From JAWKSY01 sp041402125 (lineage in GTDB: Bacteria > Planctomycetota > GCA-002687715 > DRQF01), in contig JAWKSY010000004.1 of NCBI GenBank assembly GCA_041402125.1, positions 186,001 through 250,000 on the forward strand: a stretch of 64,000 nt of DNA, read 5' to 3'. Under the pieces are notes generated by a model. The model saw only the letters and a program-made list of their open reading frames with translations. It did no database searches and had not been told where the DNA came from. Below, piece after piece: positions 24,128-32,618 of this stretch; the stretch's first letter is position 1, and every line of letters starts with the position of its first letter. A program made the position numbers and the translations under genes.

Positions 24128-25182
24128 TCGATGCCGATCTTCCCGCGGAGGTCCTCGGGCTTCTGGGCCATCGCGATGGCGACGTCGGACGCGACGTAGC
24201 CCTCGCGGACCAGCTCGTGGAGGTGGTCGTCGAGGAGCTGCATCCCGCGCCGCTTCCCGGTCTGGATGTCCGAGTAGATCTTGAAGGACTCGCCCTTGCG
24301 GATGTGGTTCTCGATCGACGAGGTGTTGACCATCACCTCGAACGCGGCGATCACGCCCTGGCGATCGATCCGGGGCAGGAGGACCTGGGAGATGACGGCG
24401 AGGATCCCGCCCGCGAGCTGGGCGCGGATCTGCTCCTGCTGCTCGGTCGGGAAGGAGTCGATGATGCGATCGACGGTGCGGGCCGAGCCCGTGGTGTGCA
24501 GGGTCCCGAGCACGAGGTGTCCGGTCTCGGCCGCGGTGATCGCGGTCGAGATGGTCTCGAGATCCCGCATCTCGCCGAGAAGGATGACGTCGGGATCCTG
24601 GCGCAGGGCCCGGCGCATGGCCTCCTCGAAGGAGGGGACGTCGGTCCCGATCTCGCGCTGGGTGATGACCGACTTCTGATGCTCGTGGTAGTACTCGATC
24701 GGGTCCTCGACCGTGATGATGTGGCGGTCGTGGTGGCGATTCAGGTAGTCGATCATCGTCGCCATCGTCGTCGTCTTGCCCGAGCCGGTGGGGCCGGTGA
24801 CGAGGATGAGACCGCGCGGCTTGACGAGCAGGTCCTTCAGGTGATCGGGGAGGCCGATCTGCTCGAAGGTCAGCAGGCGCGAGGGGATCAGGCGCATCAC
24901 GAGCCCGACGCTCCCCTTCTGGTGGAGGATCGAGACGCGGAAGCGCGCCTTCTCCCCGAAGGAGTAACCGAAGTCGACGGTGCCCTTCTCCTCGAACTCC
25001 GCCTGGAGGCGGGCCGGGATGAGCGACTTCGCCAGCGCCTCGGTGTCGGCCGAGGTCAGCGCGGGCGCGTCGAGGTTCTTCAGCCGGCCGCCGAGGCGGA
25101 ACACCGGCGGACGTCCCACCGTCAGGTGGAGGTCCGAGGCGCCTCGGTCGGCGCAGAGGTTCATCAGGTCTTCGATGTTCAC
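24124..25182 (-). CDS. pilT: Pilus retraction ATPase PilT
   Basis: A 352-residue PilT motor. The N-terminal ASDLHLTVGRPPVFRLGG is the family opening. The core has LVTGPTGSGKTTTMATMIDY (Walker A), HIITVEDPIEYYHEHQKSVI (Asp box), LLGEMRDLETISTAITAAET (Walker B with the PilT-type E-M-R-D) and GHLVLGTLHTTGSARTVDRI. The C-terminal region DSFPTEQQEQIRAQLAGG...VISQVLLPRID (about residues 265-295) is PilT-type rather than PilB. It lies 10 bp downstream of the frameshifted pilB and overlaps the next gspE/pilB. Confidence 0.95.
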   Translation of the reverse strand: MNIEDLMNLCADRGASDLHLTVGRPPVFRLGGRLKNLDAPALTSADTEALAKSLIPARLQAEFEEKGTVDFGYSFGEKARFRVSILHQKGSVGLVMRLIPSRLLTFEQIGLPDHLKDLLVKPRGLILVTGPTGSGKTTTMATMIDYLNRHHDRHIITVEDPIEYYHEHQKSVITQREIGTDVPSFEEAMRRALRQDPDVILLGEMRDLETISTAITAAETGHLVLGTLHTTGSARTVDRIIDSFPTEQQEQIRAQLAGGILAVISQVLLPRIDRQGVIAAFEVMVNTSSIENHIRKGESFKIYSDIQTGKRRGMQLLDDHLHELVREGYVASDVAIAMAQKPEDLRGKIGIE

Positions 25183-25192
25183 GCCGCGCTCC

Positions 25193-26851
25193 TCAGGCGT
25201 CGAGGGTCGCGTCCTGGCTCACCACGCGCAGGACTTCCTCGATGCTCGTCCGTCCTGAAAGTACCTTGCGCGGCCCTGTCCACCGAGGAGGACATCCCGC
25301 CCTGCTCCGCCCGGCGGCGGACTTCAGGTGGGACGCGCCGTTGAAGATCATCTCGCGGATGGTGTCGTCCATCTGCATGAGCTCGTAGATGCCGATCCGG
25401 CCGGAGTAGCCCTGGCCGTTGCAGCGATCGCAGCCCTTGGGCCGGAAGCTGCAGCCCCCGGCCTGGCCGGCGCCGACGCCGATCGTCGCCAGCTCCGCCG
25501 CGCCAGGCTGGTAGCCCTCCTTGCAGTGCTTGCAGAGCGTCCGGCATCGAGGCGCTGCGCCATGACGGCGACCAGCGAGGTCGAGACGAGGTAGGGCGCC
25601 ACGCCCATGTCCACGAGTCGCGTGATCGCGCTGGGGCGTCGTTGGTGTGGAGCGTCGAGAACACGAGGTGTCCGGTGAGCGCGGCCTGGATCGCGACCGA
25701 GCGCCGTCTCCTGGTCCCGGATCTCGCCGACCAGGATCACGCGTTCGGCGCCTGGCGGAGCATCGCGCGGAGAAGTGGGCGAAATCGAGTCCGATCGAGT
25801 GCCGGACCTGGCACTGGTTGATGCCCTTCAGGTTGTACTCGATCGGGTTCTCGGCCGTGATGATCTTGACGTCCGGCCGGTTGAGCTCCTTCAGGCCGGC
25901 GTAGAGCGTCGTCGTCTTTCCCGATCCCGTGGGACCGGTCACGAGGAAGATCCCGTTCGGCCGCTTGATGATCCGCCGGAAGCGCTGGAGGTCCTCGCCC
26001 TCGAAGCCGAGCTTGTCGAGGTCGACGAGGCCCTCGACCTTGTCGAGGATTCGCATGACCATCGCCTCCCCTCCCATCGAGGGCAGGATGCTCACGCGCA
26101 TGTCGATCTCCTTGCCGAGGACGCGGGTCTGGATGCGACCGTCCTGCGGCTTGCGCTTCTCGGCGATGTCGACGCCGGCGAGGATCTTGAGGCGGGAGAT
26201 GACCGGGCCGTGGAGGTGCCGCGGGTGCCGGGCGACCGTCTTGCAGACGCCGTCGACGCGGTAGCGCACGCGGAGCTGGTCCTCGAAGCCCTCGAGATGG
26301 ATGTCGCTCGCCCGGGTCCGCACCGCGTCCTCGATGATCGAATCGACGAGGCGGATGATCGGCGCCTCGCCGTCCTCCGGCTCGGCCTTCTTCGTCGCGG
26401 CGGCGGGATCGAGGCTCGACTTCTCGACCTCGTAGTAGCGCTTGAGGGCGGCCTTGATCGCCGACTCGGCCGCGACCGCGCAGCGGAACTCGAGGTTCAG
26501 GAGGAACCGCAGGTTCTCGAGGTTGAAGGCCTGGACAGGGTCGGCCAGGGCGACGATCACCTCGCGCCCGGCGACCTTGACGGGCACGATCCCGTACTCC
26601 TCGGCCAGGTTGGCGGGGATGAGGTCGATGACCTCGTCGGGGATGCGCCCGCGGCTCAGGTCCACGAAGGGCAGCTTCGACTGGCGGGCGAGGGCCCGGG
26701 CGAGCTGCACGTCGTCGATGTGCCCCAGACGGATCAGCGCCTGGCCGAGCTTGGCCCCGGTCTCGTTCTGGAGACGCAGCCCATCTTCGATGTGCCCGTC
26801 CTCGATGATCCCCTGGGCCTTGAGGATCTCGCCGATCAACTGTCGCGCCAT
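25193..26851 (-). pseudogene. pilB: PilB/GspE assembly ATPase with about seven frameshifts in its last third
   Basis: The first 360 codons are clean. They hold an MshEN domain (GQALIRLGHIDDVQLARALA), the Walker A segment FLVTGPTGSGKTTTLYAGLK and AENPIEYNLKGINQCQV. From about 25775 to 25265 the protein hops between all three frames. Expected segments are found in order as LRAMLRQAPN, ILVGEIRDQETAL, FSTLHTNDAP, SAITRLVDMGVAPYLV, then the Cys motif CKHCKEGYQPG...CDRCNGQGYSG and finally SGRTSIEEVLRVVSQD. Five of the seven shifts fit a lost base and two a gained one. Every segment remains family-like, so poor sequence is a better explanation than decay. It heads the pilus motor operon and has a readable promoter at 26901-26930. 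Confidence 0.85.
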
Positions 26852-26900
26852 CGTCGCTCGCGTGGTGAGAGTGCGTCCGGATGCGTCTGGGTGGGGCGGG

Positions 26901-26930
26901 ATTGTACCGGGGGGCCGCGCGCGAGATCAA
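26901..26930 (-). promoter_or_regulatory. Predicted promoter of the pilB-pilT-gspE-pilC operon
   Basis: On the minus strand TTGATC (26925-26930), an 18-bp spacer and TACAAT (26901-26906). Expected RNA start is at about 26894, giving a leader of about 43 nt before ATG 26851. Confidence 0.65.
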
Positions 26931-27009
26931 GCGAAGGCGAAGGGGCCTCGCTCCGGGCGCCGCGGCCGCGCTCCCCTCCGCCCCGATCCGGACGGGTCTC
27001 CGGTCTCGG

Positions 27010-27039
27010 TTGACCCCGCTCCCGCGCGACTGGTAGCGT
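27010..27039 (+). promoter_or_regulatory. Possible promoter of the lipoprotein gene
   Basis: TTGACC (27010-27015), an 18-bp spacer and TAGCGT (27034-27039); the -10 box is weak. A GGAGGA ribosome site follows at 27051, eight bases before the start codon. Confidence 0.4.
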
Positions 27040-27062
27040 CCTCCTCCCACGGAGGACGTCCC

Positions 27063-27665
27063 ATGATCCGGATTCTCGGCCCCCTCGCGATCCTCGCGCT
27101 GGCCGCCTGCGCCCCCCTCAACGCCCCCGACTCCCCGCCGCCGGACTACTCGCTGCGGAAGCCCCGGGACACCACGACCTACCTGCGCTGGTCGGTGGAG
27201 AACGAGAGCGCATTCCACCTCTACAACTGCCTCTCGACCCACTTCCGGACGAAGTACGACGTGAAGCTCTCGGAGCTCGACTTCTTCTGGAGCACGGCGA
27301 AGGAGCGGATCCTCGAGTACGTCGGCGGCGACTTCGCCAACGTCGAGGTCGAGAACGAGGAGGTGATCGACGCGAACACCCGCGATCTCACCTACGTCAG
27401 CGGCCCGCACCGGGCCGTCGTCCGCTTCGTGCGCGAGAAGGACTGGGACCTCGACTACCTCTCGGTCCGTCGGCCGGCCGAGAGCGGCGAGATCGCGGAC
27501 ATGGCCGAGGTGCTCCGCATCGAGGACGGACGCGCGATCCTCTCGGTGCCGATCCAGGCGACCGACGCGGAGGCGGACGACGTCTACCGCATGCGGCTGC
27601 GCGCGGAGTGGCGCATCCACGACGTCATCGAGCACAACCTCGACGAGGTGCGCGCCCGACCCTGA
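27063..27665 (+). CDS. Putative lipoprotein of unknown function
   Basis: A 200-residue protein with a lipoprotein signal (ILGPLAILALAACAPLN; lipobox LAAC, Cys at residue 16), so it is probably anchored in an outer or inner membrane. The mature part has helix-rich and strand segments including TYLRWSVENESAFHLYNCLS and KLSELDFFWSTAKERILEYV, then a strand-rich second half. I do not recognise the family. The ATG at 27063 has GGAGGA upstream. It is monocistronic, with its own promoter-like site and a strong palindromic terminator shared with yebC. Confidence 0.7.
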   Translation: MIRILGPLAILALAACAPLNAPDSPPPDYSLRKPRDTTTYLRWSVENESAFHLYNCLSTHFRTKYDVKLSELDFFWSTAKERILEYVGGDFANVEVENEEVIDANTRDLTYVSGPHRAVVRFVREKDWDLDYLSVRRPAESGEIADMAEVLRIEDGRAILSVPIQATDAEADDVYRMRLRAEWRIHDVIEHNLDEVRARP

Positions 27666-27687
27666 CGGCGCGTCTCCCCGGAACGCG

Positions 27688-27721
27688 GAAACGCCGCCGG
27701 AGCGCGCTCCGGCGGCGTTTC
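27688..27721. terminator. Bidirectional terminator between the lipoprotein gene and yebC
   Basis: A perfect 34-bp palindrome (arms of 17, centred on GCGC) that begins GAAACGCCGCC and ends GGCGGCGTTTC. It lies between two convergent genes, giving a TTTC tail on each strand. Confidence 0.8.
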
Positions 27722-27746
27722 GCGTGAGACCCGGCTCGGGGAGGGA

Positions 27747-28505
27747 TCAGCCCTCGGCGAGCTGGGCCGAGACCTCGTCCGAGAGGTTCTGGTTGGTGTA
27801 GACCGCCTGGACGTCGTCCTGGTCCTCGAGGGCCTCGACGAGACCGGCGATCTTCTTCGCCTGCTCGAGGTCGTCGACGGGGATCTCGGTGTCGGCGATC
27901 TTCTGGATCTCGGCCACCTCGATCCCGAAGCCGGCGGCCTCGAGGGCCTGCTTGATCTCGAGGAACTTCGTGTAGTCCGCGGTGATCATGTACTGGCCGT
28001 CGGCGCTCTCCATGTCGTCGGCCTCGACCTCCATGACGAGCTCCATGACCTCGTCCTCGGACTTGCCGGCCGGATCGACGAGGAAGACGCTCTTCGTCTG
28101 GAACATGAAGCCGACGCAGCCGGGCTCGCCCATGTTGCCGCCGTTCTTCTCGAAGATCTTGCGCACCTCGGGCGCGGTGCGATTGCGGTTGTCGGTCAGC
28201 ACGTCGACCATCACCGCGACGCCGCCGGTGGCGTATCCCTCGTAGGTGAGTTCGACGAAGTCGGCCGCGTCGGCCCCGACGCCGGTCCCCTTGTCGATGT
28301 TCCGCTGGATCACGTCCTTCGGCATGTTGACGGCCTTGGCCTTCTCGACCTCGAGCCGGAGGGACGGGTTGGTCTCCGGGTCGCCCCCGCCCGCCTTGGC
28401 GGCGACGATGATCTTGCGCGCGATGTTCGAGAACACCTTGGCGCGCTTCTTGTCCTGGGCACCCTTGCGGTGCTTGATGTTGGCGAATTTGGAATGACCG
28501 GCCAT
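27747..28505 (-). CDS. yebC: YebC/PmpR-family protein (TACO1 type)
   Basis: A 252-residue protein of the YebC family, known both as DNA-binding regulators and as ribosome-associated factors that help translate difficult stretches. The start MAGHSKFANIKHRKGAQDKK is the diagnostic N-terminus and fixes the ATG at 28505; the frame is open upstream but reads as noise. Further family segments are NMPKDVIQRNIDKGTG, LTYEGYATGGVAVMVDVLTD, NRNRTAPEVRKIFEKNGGNM and the C-terminal acidic ALEDQDDVQAVYTN. It is divergent from the helicase gene, 106 bp away. Confidence 0.95.
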   Translation of the reverse strand: MAGHSKFANIKHRKGAQDKKRAKVFSNIARKIIVAAKAGGGDPETNPSLRLEVEKAKAVNMPKDVIQRNIDKGTGVGADAADFVELTYEGYATGGVAVMVDVLTDNRNRTAPEVRKIFEKNGGNMGEPGCVGFMFQTKSVFLVDPAGKSEDEVMELVMEVEADDMESADGQYMITADYTKFLEIKQALEAAGFGIEVAEIQKIADTEIPVDDLEQAKKIAGLVEALEDQDDVQAVYTNQNLSDEVSAQLAEG

Positions 28506-28611
28506 GGCTCGCTCTCGCGGGGTCTGAAGGCGGCCGAAGTTAGCACAGCCGGATGGCGGCCCAAAGGGCTCCCGGCCTTGCGCCCGGGGCCCCGACCGGC
28601 AAACATGCGCC

Positions 28612-30546
28612 ATGCAATACAAGGGGCTCGATCTCTATCCCTTTCAGGAAGACGCGATACGCGCGATCGACGAGCACCGATCGGTGATCGTCTCCGCCCC
28701 GACGGGGGCCGGCAAGACGATCATCGCCGAGTTCGCGATCGACCGGGCCCTCGCGGCCGACCGCCGCGTCGTCTACACCTCGCCGATCAAGGCCCTCTCC
28801 AACCAGAAGTACCGGGACTTCACCGAGGCCTACGGGGATCGCGTCGGGATCATGACCGGCGACGTGACGATCAACCCGGACGCCAACATCCAGGTGATGA
28901 CGACGGAGATCTTCCGGAACACGATCTTCGAGGACTCGAGCCGCCTCCAGGGGATCGACTTCGTGGTCTTCGACGAGGTCCACTACCTCGGCGACTCCGA
29001 CCGCGGCAGCGTCTGGGAGGAGAGCATCATCTTCGCCCCGCCCGAGGTCCGCTTCGTCGCCCTTTCGGCCACGATCGGCAACCTCGACGAGCTGCGGGCC
29101 TGGATGTCGAAGGTGCGCGAGGAGGACGTGGCCCTCATCCACACCGACGACCGTCCCGTGCCGCTCCACCGCTACCTCTATCTCGAGGAGCAGGGGATCT
29201 TCGAGCCGCGCGAGCTCAAGGACCGGCTGCGCGAGGCGGGTCGCCGCCGACCGCGGCGCCGCGAGGGCGACCGCCCGCCGCCGCGCCGCAACAACCTCGT
29301 GCCCATCCTCGCGCGCGAGAAGCGGCTGCCGATCCTCTACTTCTGCTTCAGCCGCCGCCGCTGCGAGCAGCTCGCCCGCAACTACCAGCGCAAGCTGAAG
29401 CTCTTCACGCGCGAGGAGAGTCGCCGCGTCACCGCCATGTTCGACGAGCTCGTCGACCGGTACGAGATCCGCGACCATCCCGCCGTCGGCGCGATGCGCG
29501 AGAGCGTCAGCCGCGGGATCCTCTACCACCACGCGGGCATGCTCCCGGTCTACAAGGACATCGTCGAGCGCCTCTTCACCTCCGGTCTCGTGAAGCTCAT
29601 CTTCACCACCGAGACCTTCGCGCTCGGCGTGAACATGCCCGCGCGCTGCGTGATCTTCGACTCGCTGCACAAGTTCAACGGCGTCGAGGTCGAGCCGATC
29701 AGCCCGCTCGACTTCCGCCAGATGGCGGGACGCGCCGGCCGCCAGGGCAAGGACTCCGAGGGCGACGTCTACTGCATCCTCGACCCGGAGGTCGACACCG
29801 CGAAGATCGTCGGCGAGATCATCCACAAGAAGCCGGGCGCGATCCGCAGCCGCTTCGACCTCGGCTACTCGACGATCCTCAACCTCCACCGGCTGATGGG
29901 CCGCGACATCGCACCCGCGGTCGAGAAGAGCTTCGCCGCCTTCCAGCGCGGATCGACGGAGGAGCCGCTCGCGCTCCTGCGCGCGCGGCTGCGCGTCCTG
30001 GAGGAGCGCCAGTACCTCGGCGAGTCCGGCCCCACCGGCAAGGGCCGGTTCTGCGCCCGCCTCGCCGGATTCGAGGTCCACCTCACCGAGCTCTACTGGG
30101 ACGGCTGCTTCGAGGACCTCGACCCGGTCGAGATCGCGATGGTCGCCTCGGCGATCGTCCACTCGCCGCGCCCGCGCGACCGCGCCTCGCGGGTCGAGTT
30201 CTCGGCCATTCCCGACCTCGTCATGCGGCGGTCGCGCAAGCGCATCCGCGAGTTCCGCCGCAGCGAGATGAAGAACGGCATCCTCGACCTCGCGAAGCAC
30301 CTGGACTTCGGCCTCGCGCCGGCCATCGAGGCCTGGTCCCAGGGGGCGGACTTCGCGCGCCTCGCGCGGGGGCTCGGCAAGCAGGACGGAGACCTCGTGC
30401 GGGCCCTCCGGCTCACGATCCAGGTGCTGCGCCAGCTCGCCTGGGCCCTGCCGAAGGACAACCATGTCGCGGTCGCCTGCCGCGGCGCGATCGAGATGCT
30501 GAACCGCGACGAGGTCGACGCCGAGGCCCAGCTCCGGCGCGTCTGA
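28612..30546 (+). CDS. Ski2/HelY-type DEVH-box RNA helicase
   Basis: A 644-residue superfamily 2 helicase of the Ski2-like group. Motif I is VSAPTGAGKTIIAEFAID; Ia YTSPIKALSNQKYRDF (the SP.KALSNQ signature of Ski2/Mtr4/HelY); Ib GDVTINPDANIQVMTTEI. Motif II is VVFDEVHYL, III ALSATIGN, IV LYFCFSRRRCEQL, V FTTETFALGVNMPA and VI FRQMAGRAGRQG. A DSHCT-like helical region covers about residues 440-640. A low-complexity basic insert (about 205-230) lies between the RecA domains. It is shorter than mycobacterial HelY. A role in RNA turnover or remodelling is expected. No Shine-Dalgarno sequence is evident. Confidence 0.88.
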   Translation: MQYKGLDLYPFQEDAIRAIDEHRSVIVSAPTGAGKTIIAEFAIDRALAADRRVVYTSPIKALSNQKYRDFTEAYGDRVGIMTGDVTINPDANIQVMTTEIFRNTIFEDSSRLQGIDFVVFDEVHYLGDSDRGSVWEESIIFAPPEVRFVALSATIGNLDELRAWMSKVREEDVALIHTDDRPVPLHRYLYLEEQGIFEPRELKDRLREAGRRRPRRREGDRPPPRRNNLVPILAREKRLPILYFCFSRRRCEQLARNYQRKLKLFTREESRRVTAMFDELVDRYEIRDHPAVGAMRESVSRGILYHHAGMLPVYKDIVERLFTSGLVKLIFTTETFALGVNMPARCVIFDSLHKFNGVEVEPISPLDFRQMAGRAGRQGKDSEGDVYCILDPEVDTAKIVGEIIHKKPGAIRSRFDLGYSTILNLHRLMGRDIAPAVEKSFAAFQRGSTEEPLALLRARLRVLEERQYLGESGPTGKGRFCARLAGFEVHLTELYWDGCFEDLDPVEIAMVASAIVHSPRPRDRASRVEFSAIPDLVMRRSRKRIREFRRSEMKNGILDLAKHLDFGLAPAIEAWSQGADFARLARGLGKQDGDLVRALRLTIQVLRQLAWALPKDNHVAVACRGAIEMLNRDEVDAEAQLRRV

Positions 30547-30561
30547 CCCGCGGGCTAGGGC

Positions 30562-31530
30562 TCAGTCGCCCTTCTTGCCGGCCTCGTCGTCCTGGTCGCG
30601 TTTCTCCGGGGCGGGCGTCCCCTCGCCCTTCTCGCCCCCTTCGGCCGGCTTCTTCTCCTCGGCCGGCGTCACGCCGAACTGCTCGTCGCGCAGCCCCGAG
30701 TTGACGCGCACCCGCTCCAGTCGCAGGACCTGCTTCACGGGCTGCTGGAGACGCTCCGCCTCCGCCTGATCGATCAGTCGCTCGACCGAGGCGAGGAGGT
30801 GCAGGTCGTCCCGCTTCGTGTAGCGGTAGACGTCCTGGCTCACGAGACGATTGCGCTCCTCGAACTTCGCGCTCGTCATCAGGTACTTCTCGCCGCGCTT
30901 CTCGAAGAGGAGTCGGATGACGACGACCTCGCCCTCGGGCGTGGTCTTCTTCAGCTCGCGGGGCAGGCCGTCGATGATCCGCACCGAGACCTCGGTGTAC
31001 CGCTTCTTCGCGAGGGGCCGCATGATCACGCGGTGCTCGAGCTTGTTGTTCACCTCGCGGCTCCGGACCTCCTTGCGGTAGTCCGCGTAGAGTTCCTCGA
31101 GCGGGATCCCGACGATGACCTGACGGGCCAACGCGTTGAGGTTCTCGGAGAGCGAGTGCAGGATCGCGCGGCCCGACTCGTTCTCGAACGCCTTCGGCGG
31201 CGCGGCGTCCTTGCCGTCGCGATCGACGAGCCCCGTGATCCAGAGGTCGGGCTTCTTCCAGGCGTAGCGGAGGTAGTAGCCGTCGAGGACGTCGGCGATC
31301 GCCCCGTGCGCCTCGATCTTCCAGTCGAACTGGATGTCCTCGATGCCCTCGCGACCGCCGTACCAGATCCGCGAGTCCACCTCGCGGAGGAGCGCCTCGG
31401 CCCGCTTCTCGGCCGCGATCTGCTCCGCGGTGCGCGGCGTCTCGTCGGCCGGCTTCTCGTCGCCGGCCTGCGCGGCGAGCGGCGTGAGCGCCGTGAACAG
31501 GGAGAGCAGGAGGATCGCCGTCCGCGTCAT
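30562..31530 (-). CDS. Exported protein of unknown function, last gene of the radical SAM/carbamoyltransferase operon
   Basis: A 322-residue protein with a cleavable signal (TAILLLSLFTALTPLAAQAG). The mature part is alpha/beta without membrane helices. Segments such as EDIQFDWKIEAHGAIADVLD, GYYLRYAWKKPDLWITGLVD and DVYRYTKRDDLHLLASVERL suggest an outer-membrane lipoprotein-sorting (LolA-like) or similar beta fold, though I cannot confirm it. The last 60 residues are Lys/Glu/Pro-rich. Its start overlaps the stop of the radical SAM gene (ATGA at 31527-31530). Function is not assigned. Confidence 0.65.
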   Translation of the reverse strand: MTRTAILLLSLFTALTPLAAQAGDEKPADETPRTAEQIAAEKRAEALLREVDSRIWYGGREGIEDIQFDWKIEAHGAIADVLDGYYLRYAWKKPDLWITGLVDRDGKDAAPPKAFENESGRAILHSLSENLNALARQVIVGIPLEELYADYRKEVRSREVNNKLEHRVIMRPLAKKRYTEVSVRIIDGLPRELKKTTPEGEVVVIRLLFEKRGEKYLMTSAKFEERNRLVSQDVYRYTKRDDLHLLASVERLIDQAEAERLQQPVKQVLRLERVRVNSGLRDEQFGVTPAEEKKPAEGGEKGEGTPAPEKRDQDDEAGKKGD

Positions 31531-32618
31531 GTCTCGTTCCTTTCCGCGCCGCCCTCCACGCCCCGGATCTCCCGCCAGAGGGCCCGGGGCGCGCTGGCGA
31601 GCAGGGTCGGCAGGGCCTCGCAGGCCGTCCAGCAGTCGGGACAGCGTCGCTCCCGGATCATACGGCGCGCGTCCGTCGCGGCCTCCCCTCCGAGGATTTC
31701 CCGCAGTTCGAAATCGCACTCCCGCAGGTTCCCGAGGGGCCGGTTCCAGGTGATGCAGGGGAAGACGTTCCAGAAGGGATCCACGAAGACCGAGGCCCGC
31801 AGGCTGCGGCAGGAGTAGGCGCTCCTCCCCGTCCGGCAGTACTCCGCGAGGTCGCGCTGGAAGCGGCGCTCGACCCGGGCGAGGAGGCCCTCCGCCCCGC
31901 TCCGCGCCCGATGGTCGCGGATCGCCTCGAGCACACGGGCGCGGTGATCCTCGGTCTCGAGCTCGGTCATCCCGGCGTTGTCGTAGTAGTGCTCGCTGGT
32001 CTGCGCCAGATTCAGGTGCAGATCCCGACGCTCGAATTCGGGGTGTCGCGCCCGGATCGCCGCCACGGTCGCCTCCACCTGATCGACGTTCGCGGCCGAG
32101 AGCGTCATCCCGAAGGTCGCGAGCAGCCGATCGTCCCCGATCGCCCGCAAGCGCGCCCAGCTCTCCATCGCCAGGTCGAAGAGCCCGGGCGCGCGCCGCA
32201 CGGCCTCGTGGACCTCGGGCGGTCCGTCGAGACTGATCGTGATCGCGAGGCGGCCGAGACCCGAGTCGAGCGCGATGCGCGCGAGCCCCTCGAGGCGCTC
32301 GGGTCGGAATCCGGTCGTCGGGAAGTCGAGGAGCCAGAGGCGACGGTTGCGCGCCACGGTCAGCGCCACGATCTCCTCGGCCTCCTTCTTCATCAGGATC
32401 TCGCCGCCGCTGAGATTGATCCAGGACCAGTGTCCGGAGCGGGTGAAGAAGCGGTCGATCTCCTCTCGCGTCATCTCGCCGCGACTGGACTTCTGCCAGA
32501 TGTTGCACATGGCGCAGCGGCAGTTGCAGGCGTAGTTGAGGACGAGGGTGAGCTTGAAGGGACGCCGCCCACCGAGGTTGGCCGCGACGAGATCACGAGC
32601 GAGGGCGCCGGCGCTCAT
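31527..32618 (-). CDS. Radical SAM protein 3 of the operon
   Basis: A 363-residue radical SAM enzyme. The [4Fe-4S]-SAM motif CxxxCxxC is in YACNCRCAMCNIWQ (about residues 29-42). WSWINLSGGEILMKKEAEEI gives the GGE motif, and AITISLDGPPEVHEAVRR is the substrate-proximal strand. A C-terminal set of cysteines (YSCRSL, NVFPCITWNRPLGNL, then RRCPDCWTACEA) suggests a SPASM/twitch-type auxiliary cluster. The substrate is unknown. It overlaps the TMTC-like gene (ATGA at 32615-32618) and the secreted protein gene. Confidence 0.85.
   Translation of the reverse strand: MSAGALARDLVAANLGGRRPFKLTLVLNYACNCRCAMCNIWQKSSRGEMTREEIDRFFTRSGHWSWINLSGGEILMKKEAEEIVALTVARNRRLWLLDFPTTGFRPERLEGLARIALDSGLGRLAITISLDGPPEVHEAVRRAPGLFDLAMESWARLRAIGDDRLLATFGMTLSAANVDQVEATVAAIRARHPEFERRDLHLNLAQTSEHYYDNAGMTELETEDHRARVLEAIRDHRARSGAEGLLARVERRFQRDLAEYCRTGRSAYSCRSLRASVFVDPFWNVFPCITWNRPLGNLRECDFELREILGGEAATDARRMIRERRCPDCWTACEALPTLLASAPRALWREIRGVEGGAERNET

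Noticed and set aside
28540..30465. 641-codon open frame antisense to the helicase gene
   Set aside because: It is rich in Arg/Asp/Glu/Val with no motifs, typical of the complement of a GC-rich gene, and the helicase on the other strand has all its motifs.
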